Origin: Pictodentalium vernedei
Lineage: Eukaryota > Mollusca > Scaphopoda > Dentaliida > Dentaliidae
Assembly (NCBI GenBank): GCA_031216915.1
Contig: CM062297.1
Location: 369,347,704-369,411,703, forward strand
Length of the DNA: 64,000 nucleotides
Direction: 5' to 3'
The position numbers were made by a program, and so were the translations under genes. The notes under the pieces are model-generated. The model did no database searches and was not told where the DNA came from. It saw only the letters and a program-made list of their open reading frames with translations. This document shows, piece by piece, positions 22,300 to 34,000 of the stretch (the first letter of the stretch is position 1; the number at the start of each line of letters is the position of its first letter).

Positions 22300-24620
22300 C
22301 TATTCCAAACATTCTTCTTCAAAACAAATGTCTATTGGAATATTTCGGGGATTCAGACAGGACTCGCTTGCCATGCACATACACAGCTTGGTACATGCAA
22401 GTTCATTTTGTCGGCAAACGCATGATGCTGTGGCACAGACACGCTTCTTGCATCTACAAGATGTCAGCTCAACCAGGCCAGTTGGAGCCATTGGTTTATT
22501 CATCAGCACTGGCTGCAGCTGACCATCAGCTATCTCCCAACCGCACATGGAAGGATGATCCACACCATTGTCTGAAAGTTGAACCTGTTCACGTGGCTGC
22601 CATTTGCTGGCGGAAGATTTCTCATTTGTGTCTGAGAGTATTAACAGAAAGACTCCTGTTTCCAGATGGTACACACAACTTGCACACAAACTGTTCAAAT
22701 GGGGCGAGCAACTTATCAGACATCTGTTGCTCTTTTCCCAGCTCATGTAGAAGTGGTTGTGTACCGTCCTTCCTGAGAGCATTCCAAGCTTTCTTCTTAC
22801 CGATACCAAAAAAGGCTGAGGTTGAATCACAACCAGTGAGAGCATGCAGTCCGAGGAGTGAATGACATAACTGCATCCCGAGTACTTTTACAATGCTGTG
22901 AATGGGAATGAACCTTAACTTATCTCGAACCCCAGTTTTGAACTAAAGCTGGTCACACCCAGGTGATCCAAAATGGTACACACACAAAACCATGACATCT
23001 GTGTCTGGCAATTGCAGCACAATGCGGGAGATGTCCGAGGCAGCATGTTTGGAGTGCAGAAGGAGCCTAGTGTCTGCTTCCTCATGATCATACCTCAGCG
23101 AAGTAATATCTTCAACCATCCCCGCCTTTATGAGAACAGCTTTCTCATTGTCGTGAAAGCCTCCAATAACGAGCTGGTAGTCAATTGTCAAGCTTTTGCT
23201 ACCCATTTCACACCAGGTCTGTACCAGTAAATTTCACAAATTTTTCTTGTTATTGACATTTGAAATATATGCCATTGTCAGGGGAGTGGCGTAGTCGGAC
23301 CATGAATGTTTATTTTCAAACAGTCAGATGCACCTCATCTCTGCCGCTGGTGCGATTTGATTGACACCTCTCTGTAAGTGCCAAACACAACATCTATTCG
23401 CTTGCACCCATTTTGTCCAAACGAAGACACTATATGATCAAAGTAAGCCTCACTCAGTTCTCCAAAGGATGTCTTCCCACAGGTGCGCAGTGTTTGAATG
23501 TGCGCCATTCCATCAACCATGAGTGCAGTTGAAGGTGCGCTGAGTTTATCACCAGCTGGAAGCTTTGGAATAACACTCACTTCCTCATCCAGCAACGTCA
23601 TTAGAGTACTTTTATCACTTTTTCTCAGAGTGCCATCATTATGAGCTAATGCGCTTGGTACTGCTAACAGTTCGTAGCTGAGGACTTCTTTCAGGTCAAT
23701 TTCTCTAGATTTTGCGGCAATTACAAGACGCCCCAAAAGGTCCCGGTCAGCTGATATATTGATGGCCTTGTCTTCAGCTGTTTTTACTGTTCTTTTCTTT
23801 GCCATGCTTGGAAATGTCAATATTTTCATTTGGGGTTTTGGGTCCTAAAACGATTCCTTATTTGTGGTCAGTCGTTTTGATGTCACATCCATCACTTTCT
23901 GTTCCCCTAGATGTTTTGCGTCCAAAAGTCTGGAAGAAACATTCTGTGGAGCAATCACACCTGTAGAAAGATTAGTAAGCTCTGAAGATTGTCTCTCCTT
24001 TTCGACAGGTTCAAATTGGAAGGGATTTAGTAGCAAGCTGTTGTCAAAGACTGAAAGCATTTTTCGGATGTCTTCTTCATCCCGGGTTATGCGATTCGGG
24101 GAGCAGTCTTTATGAGTTGCAGTTTCGGATGTGTCTATTCCACACATTTCCTTCATAGCGGTAGTCACTGCCGCACGGTTATGAGCCATTAAAAACCAAT
24201 TTCCTAGGGACCGAGGGTGCTGACTTATACCAATAATGCCACCTTTACTTTTGCTGTCTAAGTTGATCGATTGTTCAAGGGCCATATCAGTCCAGACTTG
24301 TGCAAAGGGTTGAGGGGACCGACAAACAGCATGGTTGCCACTGATAAACTGGGCATGCACTGCAGGGTGTGTTTGGGACATATCAGCCAGGTAAATTGGT
24401 AGCCATCTAGAATAATTAACTCTGTCCATTGCATAAAAGAATGGAACCATTGCTGCTGTCGCTGATAGATGAAGTAGCCAGTCTCCTGGCGGCTCGGCTC
24501 CGATGAAATGCAGAAGTAAACTGACATGTACATGTCCCAGAAAGCAAACACTTTTGAGGCCTTTCGTCCTTCTTTCCTGTAGTCAAAAAACCTTTCTTGG
24601 ACTGGACTGACTGCACTCAA
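22300..24620 (-). pseudogene. Multicopy invertebrate protein with XPG/FEN-like core, broken copy A
   Basis: Read from 24620 down. The N-terminal part has FDYRKEGRKASKVFAFWDMY, then a frame change near 24521, then MDRVNYSRWLPIYLADM and KGGIIGISQHPRSLGNWF. A TAG follows at 23847-23845. The middle part (23829-23335) includes FEYEL-like DLKEVLSYELLAVPSAL and RIDVVFGTYREVSIKS. The next part (23206-22943) has HEEADTRLLLHSKHA and LPDTDVMVL, then an in-frame TAG, then HALTGCDSTSAFFGIGKKKA. A last frame change near 22640 leads to a cysteine-rich tail (SCRCKKRVCATASCVCRQ). Known: this is an uncharacterised multicopy protein family in invertebrates. Inferred: EEADT, DTDV and GCD followed by G-x-GK resemble the acidic boxes and helix-hairpin-helix of XPG/FEN nucleases. 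At least two stops and two frameshifts make it non-functional. Confidence 0.7.
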
Positions 24621-24702
24621 TTACACGCTCTAAGATTTTCAAAACAATGCATGCATAGACAATATGACAACATCTGAAATAAAGTTCGCAAAAATTAAAT
24701 GG

Positions 24703-24945
24703 TTAACCCTTTACCTAACATGAAAAGCAGACGACACTTGCAAAAAAAAATCTTGAATAACCAATTTTTTCATTTTTTGTCTTAAAAACATAGGTTATGA
24801 CCCCTCATTGGAACGAGCTCGACGAGCTCGTTCCAAAGAGGGATCATAACCTATGTTTTTGAGACAAAAAATGAAAAGATAATGAAAATTAATTGGCCAT
24901 TTTTGAGAATAGCGCTGACCGGTTTTGACCGTTACGTAACAGTTG
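24703..24945. mobile_element. Palindromic TTAA MITE (piggyBac-like), right end lost
   Basis: It begins TTAACCCTTTACCTAAC, with an inner palindrome centred near 24820 (ggaacgagctcgacgagctc) and long inverted arms (cataggttatgaccc and its complement). The outer right end stops at 'ccgttacgt', short of the expected gttaggtaaagggttaa. Confidence 0.8.
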
Positions 24946-27800
24946 GACTTTTTTTGAAAGCCCTGACAGTGGCTTCTAGCACTCAACCAGTTAGCAAAGT
25001 ACGCATGATCTTCACTTGAATATCAGTCAGTAATATATTTTCTGCGCATCTATGTTTTCTTCCCCTCAGAAAAGCGGATAAAATTATAATCCTTAACTAT
25101 TTGACTAATCGTATTATCTTCTCTCCAGAGCCTCCTGCGTGCTTCGTTCTTTGATGACTATTTCTGTTCCCACATTCACCGGAAAATATAAGCAATGACA
25201 ATTATCTCGTCAAATAAACATATTTCAGCTTGCGATTTGCTCGTAGAAACCATTAATTTCTTACTGTAGCAGGAGGTCTGTCTGTTGGGGATAGATTTTG
25301 CAAATAACCAAACAAACTAAGCTGACGCCAACACAGCAATAGCCCACACATTGGCGAAGAAGAGGGCATTTACACGCTACATACGATATGACCGTACCGA
25401 TCACTATCCCCCGCCAAAACTAATATAGAAATGGGGTCCGTCCGTCCGTCCGTCCGTCCGTCCGTCCGTCCGTCCGTCCGTCCGTCCGTCCGTCCGTCCG
25501 TCCGTCCGTCCGTTCGTAACAACTTTGGACCTTCATATATCAGTCCGTGGGTGTTGGATTTAAATGATCTTTGTTATGCTGATAGACGCCCATTGGGGAA
25601 AGGATATTCACCAGTAACAGTGTTTGCCCATTTTCTTCTGGAGTTATGGGCCTTTTTCGGCTTTTTTCAACTTACAAAATTTCAATTTTTATGGTTTCTG
25701 CTCGGCGGGGGATACCGGTGGCGTTGCAGTTTGTTGATTTTAGTATAGCAGGACTAAATATTTTCTCGTAGGCCAAGGGGACGGGGTGGGGTGGGTTCCC
25801 GAAAAATTAAAAAATTCCGGATACAAGCCTGGGGTGTGTAGGTGGGTGGTTCAGAGGTGGAGGAAACATGCCTTGCAATTTTTTTCCAAATGCTTGTTTT
25901 TAATAAATAACTCAATTTCACCAAACATCAAAGGGAAAAAGAGTCTTCACTGCTCCTAATTCACTAAGAATGATCTTCAGTACCCTATTATCATACATCA
26001 AGATCTGCGTACCTTTTTGTCTTTGACCAAAGGCCTCCGGTGGTTCTCAACCCTTTGATAATTTTGATTTGCTGAGTAAGGAGTGTAAACATATAGATAC
26101 CTTAGTGTCTGCTGGTTTATTACTCGTATTGAAATGAGCTACAATGAAACACTGGAATATTTGGGGTTTGAAATCTAGTTTGAACCTTGAGAATAAATTT
26201 GATCTCAGTTACCAGAGACCCTTATATGCAATTATGCATTACGCTGTTTAACAAAGTCTGTTATAACTGGCTTCTATTTGAACGAATTAAGCCTATATTG
26301 GGGTGAAGAGCCAATTTTCGTGGTTTTAGGGGATGGATCCGCATTTGAGAGTGGAAAGAAATTGCAAGAATCGGCTGGGTGGGTTTTCAACCCCCCCCCC
26401 CCCCCCCCCCCTTCCCGCATAGGCAACCATGATTTTTACGCTCGTGTGAAGAAAATATCGCATCATTATAATTTGGGGAATTTAAACATCTTTGTCCAGT
26501 ATAGCCCTTCGGGCAACGTTTTCTTTCTTCAGTACCGGGTATAATGCAAAAAATAAGAGAGAAAGACTGACAGGAAGAAAACTGCAGATCACGGGTACAG
26601 TTTTTTCGGGGAATTTCCATCAAAAACACACCTATAGTTAAATGTATTTTTAGACCCCAAAAATCATTAAATCACCCCTCCTTTTTCTGTGGAATATTTT
26701 GCAGTGGTGCAATATTTCAGTACAATGCTTCGAAGGTTTTTCAAAACAAGATATATTTTTTGTGAAGGCTGCTTAGTTTCGGGGATTGCATCATTTACGA
26801 GTGCAACTTTTTCAAGGCGGACAACTCTGATTCAGATATTCAACACTGTCACACCTTTTGCATCTATCGAGAAGTGAGCTGTTCTTGGTTTAACTTCTGT
26901 CGGTTGGTATTTGCGGCATTGTAAACATTATGATTCCATTTGAAAGCATAATTTTCATTTGTTCCAAGGGAGAACACCGCGGGACCCTCCTCAGAGGTGG
27001 GTTTGTGAAGGGGGAGGGGGAGGAATTCTGCTTCAGGGGAAAACTGTGCATGATAATCAACATGACAACCAAAATCGACTTGTTCGGCAATCGCCTAACC
27101 CGTACCCTAACCAAATCACCCCCGATAATTGATCAAAACCGCCCCCTGTAGACAAAACCGTCCCACGTGGCTGTCAGTTGATATGACTCAAATCGTCCCC
27201 TGGCCCAACTGTCCCATGGATATTTTTACCCTCTCCACCTCCAAAATGTTTATCTTGAAACGCCTATTTCACTTTCAGTCAGAAATATTGCTTCCTTTTA
27301 ATTTTAAAAGGGATATAGTAAGAAACAATGTTTCCTTTATATTTAGGGGTGGGAACGGGTCAGCACACACCAGACACAATGAATGTTTTTTTCAGACAAT
27401 ATTGTATGTCAGAAGAATTATAAAGAATAAAAAGGAATACAAAATTAAACATCCAAAAGCTTTTCTTAGAAAATGATAAACATGATGGACGTTTCCATTA
27501 GTATGATTGCAGTTTTGACAACACGATTCAATTGCAATGTAAACCAACGCACGCTCTGAAACAAATAATTCCACATACCAACCGGAAGTGATTTATATTA
27601 GCCTCCACAGCACAGAAGAGTTTACAAATCAGGTGGAGATAACCTATTAATAAACAGAGTGTATAAAGGAACAAACAACAAATTTCAATCCCATTTTGCA
27701 GTTTCTATATGGTGTAATGCCGCCAGTATGAGCCTCTCTGTACAACAAAAATAAATACCAACTACAATAAAAAATGTTGAGTCAGTGCAGACTGAAATCA
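24946..27800. other. Gene-free region with simple repeats
   Basis: No gene recognised. It contains a (GTCC)n microsatellite at 25437-25513 and a poly-C run at 26390-26410. The ORFs over these are compositional artefacts. The rest is AT-rich with scattered G-rich patches (about 25775-25860, 27000-27025) and no coherent protein similarity. Confidence 0.5.
25437..25513. repeat. (GTCC)n microsatellite
   Basis: About 19 uninterrupted GTCC units ending in gttcg. Confidence 0.98.
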
Positions 27801-27859
27801 AATCACTGAATATAATTTTGACGCAACAAATCGTTGCGTCAAAATTAAATTCAGTGATT
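27801..27859. repeat. Hairpin directly beside the 5' LTR
   Basis: aatcactgaatataattttg...acgcaac and gttgcgtcaaaattaaattc...agtgatt are inverted arms of 27 bp (about one mismatch) around a 5-nt loop. The LTR begins 4 bp further on. It is probably a MITE or its remains at the insertion site. Confidence 0.85.
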
Positions 27860-28401
27860 ATAGTGCTGCGACGGCCAATTACCTTTTGTCGCAGCTGTAC
27901 TCGCATGGCATCCCGCTCGCTGTTTTACCAGCGAAAATAGGCAACATTACACATAAAGTCAGATTCATTTTAATAAGAAAATTACCTTTCAACCATTCAC
28001 ATTATTTCAGTTGTATAACATCATTATTCATTCTCCACAACATGTACTTTATCATGAGGACAAACAGTTTTTAAATGCACCCCCGATTTCAAATGTTGGA
28101 AATGGCAATTCGTCCACTTCACAAAAATTCATCGCTTCCATCATCCACTTCAATCGCTTCGTTTTCAAAGTTCACAAATTTATGTATCTTAATTGTAACA
28201 CATTTCAAGTGGTCAAATATCCTTATTTCATGGTTGATATCTCTCCCAAGTTGTCACCCATCGGGAATATTGTTATTTGATTATTTGCAGACACATTACA
28301 AGCCATTTTCATCGTCTCCATGTTAAACATTATTTCAAAATGCGCACACTATTGTGTGACGTAACGCTGCAATTTCATTGGTTAATTGCAATCCTGACAG
28401 G

Positions 28402-28407
28402 TATAAA
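28402..28407 (+). promoter_or_regulatory. TATA box of the 5' LTR
   Basis: gtataaaaggcag lies about 25 bp downstream of an inverted CCAAT box (cattggttaattg) and is preserved in the 3' LTR (37476-37482). It is the likely transcription start region for the element's genomic RNA. Confidence 0.7.
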
Positions 28408-28505
28408 AGGCAGCGAGGAACGAAAAAGGTTGCTGTCTCTGAGCCATTGTATTGCAGACGATCAAGAGCGTTCAGCTAAAGTATCAGCTGCAACTATTTG
28501 TAACC

Positions 28506-28956
28506 CCAGATCTGGAGAAATACTGCAAATCATAAAAGTAAAATGACAACTGCTACGTTGAAATCAACGGTGGGAATGGTAGGTGCACCAAAAAGTTCCC
28601 AGTAACAATTTAACTACCAGATCTGTCGTTCAGTGCTCCAGATCTGTCGCCCATTAGAACCTCAATGTGGCCTCTTTCACTTTGAACGCAATGAACTGAG
28701 TTCGAAGTTGGTGATGGTATTCTTACGATTATTCGGTGTCTCGGTAGCGTGGATTTTTCTCCCCTGGACTAAGTCTGCTCCGTCGAGATACAGAATAATT
28801 GTTATAGTCCCAACATTAGTATTTAATTTTCCTGTGAATATTATCTAACTGAACGTCACGACAGATCTGGTGTCGATTGACAATTCCCCCAACAACAGTC
28901 AAACGTCAAAAACGCCCACCCCAGATCTGGAAGCACGGCTGTCACTCCAGATCTGG
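28506..28956 (+). promoter_or_regulatory. Six copies of the palindrome CAGATCTG in the LTR
   Basis: CCAGATCTG(G/T)-type sites at 28506-28515, 28617-28625, 28638-28646, 28862-28870, 28921-28930 and 28947-28956. All lie downstream of the TATA box and are repeated in the 3' LTR. An 8-bp palindrome six times in 450 bp is far above chance. The bound factor is unknown. Confidence 0.6.
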
Positions 28957-29357
28957 TGAAGTTTAGTATTGAAACTTACATTCATAATGTATCACTAATA
29001 TAATAGACCTTATTAATTATTCGCATATTCAATTACCAAGAATCATCCAAAGTTTATGAAGTTGTTTCTATTTTGAATAAAATATATTTTCATACTTTCC
29101 ACAAGTCTTGTTTAACTATATAGACTTTTATAGTCACAAACTCCTGACCATTTTCCAATCAGGCCTAAATCTCAATCCAGGCGGACCCAATCATATGTTG
29201 CGATAAAGAATAACCATAGGTTTTACTAAGCTTTTTGCAAGTTGAGATTGTGTGCTGTGGTGGACTGATATCTCTGAATCGAGTCCAGGCACCCATACTT
29301 GATCTGCATGTTATTTAGTTAAGTTAACCCACATTTCTTGGCGGCGCACGCACCATT

Positions 29358-29378
29358 TGGTGTCAGAAAAGTGGGATT
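29358..29378 (+). other. Primer-binding site, tRNA-Leu type
   Basis: tggtgtcagaaaagtgggat, five bases after the LTR, matches the complement of the 3' end of animal tRNA-Leu(CAA) (TGGTGTCAGAAGTGGGAT) apart from two extra A residues. A partial second copy, tggtgtcagaa, follows at 29388. Confidence 0.75.
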
Positions 29379-29473
29379 TACTTATTTTGGTGTCAGAATA
29401 TTTTCAAAAATAAAATAGGAATACCTGGATTGAGTGGTCTTGATCTTAAATAATTCCTCAAATAAATAGTGTC

Positions 29474-29504
<31 letters not shown>

Positions 29505-29506
29505 AT

Positions 29507-31057
29507 ATGGATGATTCTGGTGAAATGTCTTTGGGAAAATGTTCAAAAGAATCAAATGACTCAGAAGATACACTAGAGTATGAGTATATACATCAAACTG
29601 AGAAAAATGTGTCTAAAAATGAATTTGAAACCTTGTTAGAGGACCAGATGGAAAAATTTGGTGATGAAATGGATAAAAAGTTCACACTGTTCAGGCAAAA
29701 ATTACAGACTCAGATGGAAGGATTCTTATCTGGAAAGAATGAATCCAACCAAAACTCTAGTGCTCATGTGAAAGATTCTAATACTATGATGGCAAGTCCA
29801 TCCGTTGCGTCTCAATTCTCAGAATGCAGCCCTACCATTTATGGTAGTAAAACATTTACTCGACCTGAGAAAGTTAAAGAATTGAGGTGGGGGCCCTCTG
29901 AGGAAATTAATCTTCCTCAGCACCACATGTGGGTAAATAACCCTGAAAGCCGAAATTACCACTGCCCGAATTATACGGGCATGGAACATTATCATGGCAT
30001 AAGCTGTGTACCTGATAATGATATGGCAGTAAATAAGAAAAGCCCTTATATCGGAACTGAGAGAGGTTCCAGTACAGTATCCATGAGACCACAACCTTAT
30101 GATGGATCTGAGGATCTCGAAGAGTATTTATCGCAATTTGAAATAATTGCCGAGATTAACAAATGGAGTTACACGACTAAATCTCTGTATTTAGCAGGTA
30201 GCTTAAAAGGCGGTGCTCGTGCATTGCTCATTGAGCTATCTCTTGGGCAAAGACGAGACTACAATTGTCTTGTACATGCCTTAAATTCTAGATATGGTTC
30301 ATTAAATCGAGCGGAATTGTATAGGGCTCAACTCCAATCTAGGGTTTGAAACAAAGATGAGAAATTACCAGATTTAGCTCAGTCTATAAAGAAGCTCACC
30401 AGACAGGCCTATCCTGAGGCCACCGCTTCTCTGACTGATGTTTTAGCATTAGATCACTTTATTGATGCCATTCCTGATGGTGAGATGCGGCTTTGCTTGC
30501 GGGAGTCAAGGCCCAAGAATATTAATGAGGCCGAGACAATAGCCGTGAGGTTAGAAACACACAAACTGGCTGACCGCCAAAGAGGTAAAGCAGTCAGGAG
30601 TGTAAACCCTGATCAGTCATGCTTAGGTAATCATGTGACAACTGATCCCACGGGATTAAACAATGAAAGTGGCAAAATTCAATCACAGCTCAATGAGTTT
30701 GGTAACAGTATTGATCTTCTTACTAAAGAAATAAAGAGGATGAATACAAACAAAAATGATCATCCAAATTTCCAAAGGAGATCTGGCTGTGACCACAGGT
30801 TTGATAATAAACCAAAGTGGCAAAATAGGCAAAGACAAAGATTTGATAATAAATCAAAGACATACAACATATCAAAATGGGAAAATGTCCAGGGGGATAG
30901 GAAAACCCACCCTGGTATGCAACCCAATCAAAATAGCATGAAAGGCAATGCCAAAGAATGGAAAAACCATTCTCCCTCCAAGAATACTGGAGAGGGAAAC
31001 GAATGGAAGTTGACCTCATGGGCCAGAGATCAACAAAAACAGAATGGCCCACAATAG
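29507..31057 (+). pseudogene. gag of the gypsy element, one in-frame stop
   Basis: About 516 codons. The start ATG at 29507 directly follows an (ATAA)n tract. The N-terminus is acidic and coiled-coil-like (about residues 30-75). A retrotransposon gag core follows, containing RPQPYDGSEDLEEYLSQFEI and SLYLAGSLKGGARALLIELS. An in-frame TGA at 30347-30349 interrupts it, after which the same frame resumes (DEKLPDLAQSIKKLTRQAYP) to a basic, Asn/Lys/Gln-rich C-terminus. No CCHC knuckle is visible, so RNA binding probably relies on the basic tail. The TGA sits where related elements have Arg, consistent with a CGA to TGA transition. Gag is in frame 2 and the protease in frame 1, so pol would need a -1 shift. 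Confidence 0.85.
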
Positions 31058-31059
31058 AG

Positions 31060-34000
31060 TTGAACAATTTACATGAGGAAAATGATGAGGGATGTTTTGT
31101 GTCATCCAAAGTTCAAGACACGCCCATTGCATAGTTGGTGGACACGGGTGCAAATGTCACCATCCTCAGCAACAAGTTTGTTGATGCTCTTTCCTCTCAG
31201 TCATACCCCCATGTTAAACCTGTCAAAGTCAATTTAATTACTGCCTCTGGTGAAACTTTGTTGGTCAGACTACTGTCAAGATTACGTTAGCTGACCAATC
31301 CTTTGAACATACAGTACTTGTGGCAGATATAAAAAATGATAGAATCCTTGGAATGGATTTCCTCAAAAGTTATAATTGTGACCTTCTGCTTAGCAAAAAT
31401 CATTTATTAGTGAAAGGCAGGAAAGTACCCTGTTATCGAAATCTCACTGATCTCAAAGCCCAGTGTTGTAAAGTTGTTGTACAGGAAGATATTAAAGTAC
31501 CTCCAATGTGTGAAATAATTATTCCTGGTAAAGCTATGAACAAAATTCACAGTGATGGCCGTGGAATAATAGAACCAGCAACAAATTTTGTTGAGAAAAA
31601 CAACATTTTAGTTGTTAAGACTCTTGTCACACTTGGTACTGAGATTATGCCAGTAAGGTTGCTGAATGTGAATCAGGAACCTCTGACTGTTCATAAGAAT
31701 ACAGTTGTAGGTGTAATGGACCTAGCTGAGGAAATTCATGATCTGGATAGCAATGCTGAGAATATAAGTATAAACAGTATTAGCCAATGTGATCAACTTG
31801 AGAAAATGCCAGATCACTTAACTGAGCTCTTTGAAAGGAGCTCTCAACATTTGAATGAGCAACAAAGAGCATCTCTCAAATCTCTCTTGATCAGAAATCA
31901 AAGTGTATTTTCTAAAAATTCACATGATCTGGGTAGGACATCAGCCGTAGAACACAGAATAGACACAGGTTCTGTGCGTCCGATTAAACAAGCCCCCAGG
32001 AGAATACCGCTCTCTAAGACTGATGAAGCTGAAAAAGAAATGAGAAACTTGGCCGAAAAGGGAGTCATTGAACCCTCTGAGAGCCCATGGTGCTCGCCGG
32101 TAGTTCTGGTTACCAAAAAGGATGGCCGCACCAGATTTTGTCTGGACTACCGTAAACTGGAAAATGTAACCATCAAGGACTCTCATCCTTTACCAAGAAT
32201 TGATGACTCAATTGATGCATTGTCGGGCGCCAAGTGGTTCTCGACTATGGATCTAAAGAGTGGGTTTTGGCAATTGAGAGTGGATAAAAAGACCGTCAAA
32301 AAACGGCCTTCTCTATTCCAGGAAGTGGCCTCTGGCAATTTACTGTCATGCCAATGGGTCTCGCAAATGGGCCCGCCTCCTTTGAAAAGCTGATGGAAAA
32401 AGTACTATCAGGTTTATCTTGGAAAAAATGTCTTGTCTACTTGGATGATATAGTTTGTTACTCTGAAACTTTCTCAGAACAAATAGAAAATTTGCAAGAA
32501 GTCTTACTGAGACTGCAACAAGCTAACCTTAAACTAAGTCCTAAGAAATGTTATCTATTTCAAAAAGAAGTTTCTTTTCTGGGACACATAGTGAGTGATC
32601 AAGGGATTTCTACTGATCCTGAAAAGGTTAAGGATGAGAAGGAATGGCCTAAACCACGTAATGTCAAAGACATAAGAAGTTTCCTGGGTCTGTGCTCTTA
32701 TTATCGAAAGTTTGTCAGTCATTTTGCTGAAATAGCAAGACCGCTACACAAACTCACAGAACTCAATGCTAAATTTATCTGGACAGATGCCTGTCAAGAA
32801 GCTTTTGATAAATTGAAACAATCCCTCATAACAACGCCTATACTAGCATACCCAAATAGGGATGGAATGTTCATTCTTGATACAGACTGCAGTGGCTTTG
32901 CACTGGGATGTGTGTTGTCACAAATTCAAAATGGCATAGAAAAAGTCATAGGTTACTACAGCAAGTCTTTGAGTAAACTTGAGCGACGATACTGTGTAAC
33001 CAGACGAGAACTACTCGCTATTGTGAGTTTAGTTCGCCACTTCCACCATTATCTTTATGGCCACCATTATAAAATCCGAACTGACCACGGGGCCTTACGG
33101 TGGCTTTTAAACTTCAAAAAGCCCGAAGGACAAACAGCCTGATGGCTAGAAACATTGGCAGCATATGATTTTGAAATAGAGCACAGGGCTGGAAGAGTAC
33201 ATTCCAATGCCAATGCCCTGTCTCGCAGACCTTCTTACGAGGATGAATGTGCTCACTGTACACGAGTAGAAGAGCAGGACAAAACTATCAAATTGCAAGA
33301 TTTGGAACCTGGAAATGTAGACTTGAAAGGGTGCCAGAATTCCCAAGTGACAGGTAATGGAGACACTTCCATAAAAGTGTATTCCTGTCGACTGGATGAT
33401 AGGTCCCCAAATGAACAAATCTCTAGTTCCGGTGTTGACAGAAACTGCAAAAACATAGATTCCTGTGAATCAAGGGTCAGTATTTTCTGTAATGCTGTGC
33501 ATACTCGCACAAGTAAACTGAAAGAGGCGAGTGGCAAGTTAGGTACTGCAGAAACAACTCACCTATGCAATGACATGTTAACTGAAGCACAAAATAGTTA
33601 TCCATATATAAATAAAATTATTGAATGGAAACTGAAAGATAAAAAGCCAGAGTGGGTTGAAATTTCTGCCAATAATACCACACTGAAATATTACTGGTCC
33701 AGGTGGGATTCTTTAGAAATGCACCAAAATGTGCTCCAAAGAAAATTTGAATCAGCCAAAGGCGACTCTTTTGATTGGCAAATTGTTTTGCCATCTAGTC
33801 TTAAGAAGTTGGTCCTTCGCCAACTTCATGATGATAGAACAGGAGGTCATTTGGGTGTGAGAAAAACCTTGGAGAAGGCAAGGAAAAGGTTTTTATGGCA
33901 TAAAATGAGATGGGACGTGGAGCACTGGTGTAGAACGTGTGATACATGTTCTGCCAGGAAGCAGCCACCTAAAAAGCCCAGAGCACATATTAAGCAATAT

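Larger units (their letters stand above)
27864..29352 (+). repeat. 5' LTR of the KCTD-carrying gypsy element
   Basis: A 1489-bp repeat, TG...CA, matching 36937-38421 throughout. It contains an inverted CCAAT (attgg, about 28377), TATAAA at 28402-28407 followed by gcagcgaggaacg, and AATAAA at 29076-29081. Confidence 0.95.

Noticed and set aside
25431-25748. 105-codon ORF beginning with a VRPSVRPS repeat
   Set aside because: The first third is a translated GTCC microsatellite and the rest lacks similarity.
28075-28546. ORFs of 83-89 codons inside the LTR, repeated at 37149-37620
   Set aside because: Identical position in both LTRs, no protein signature, and they overlap the promoter. They simply show LTR duplication.
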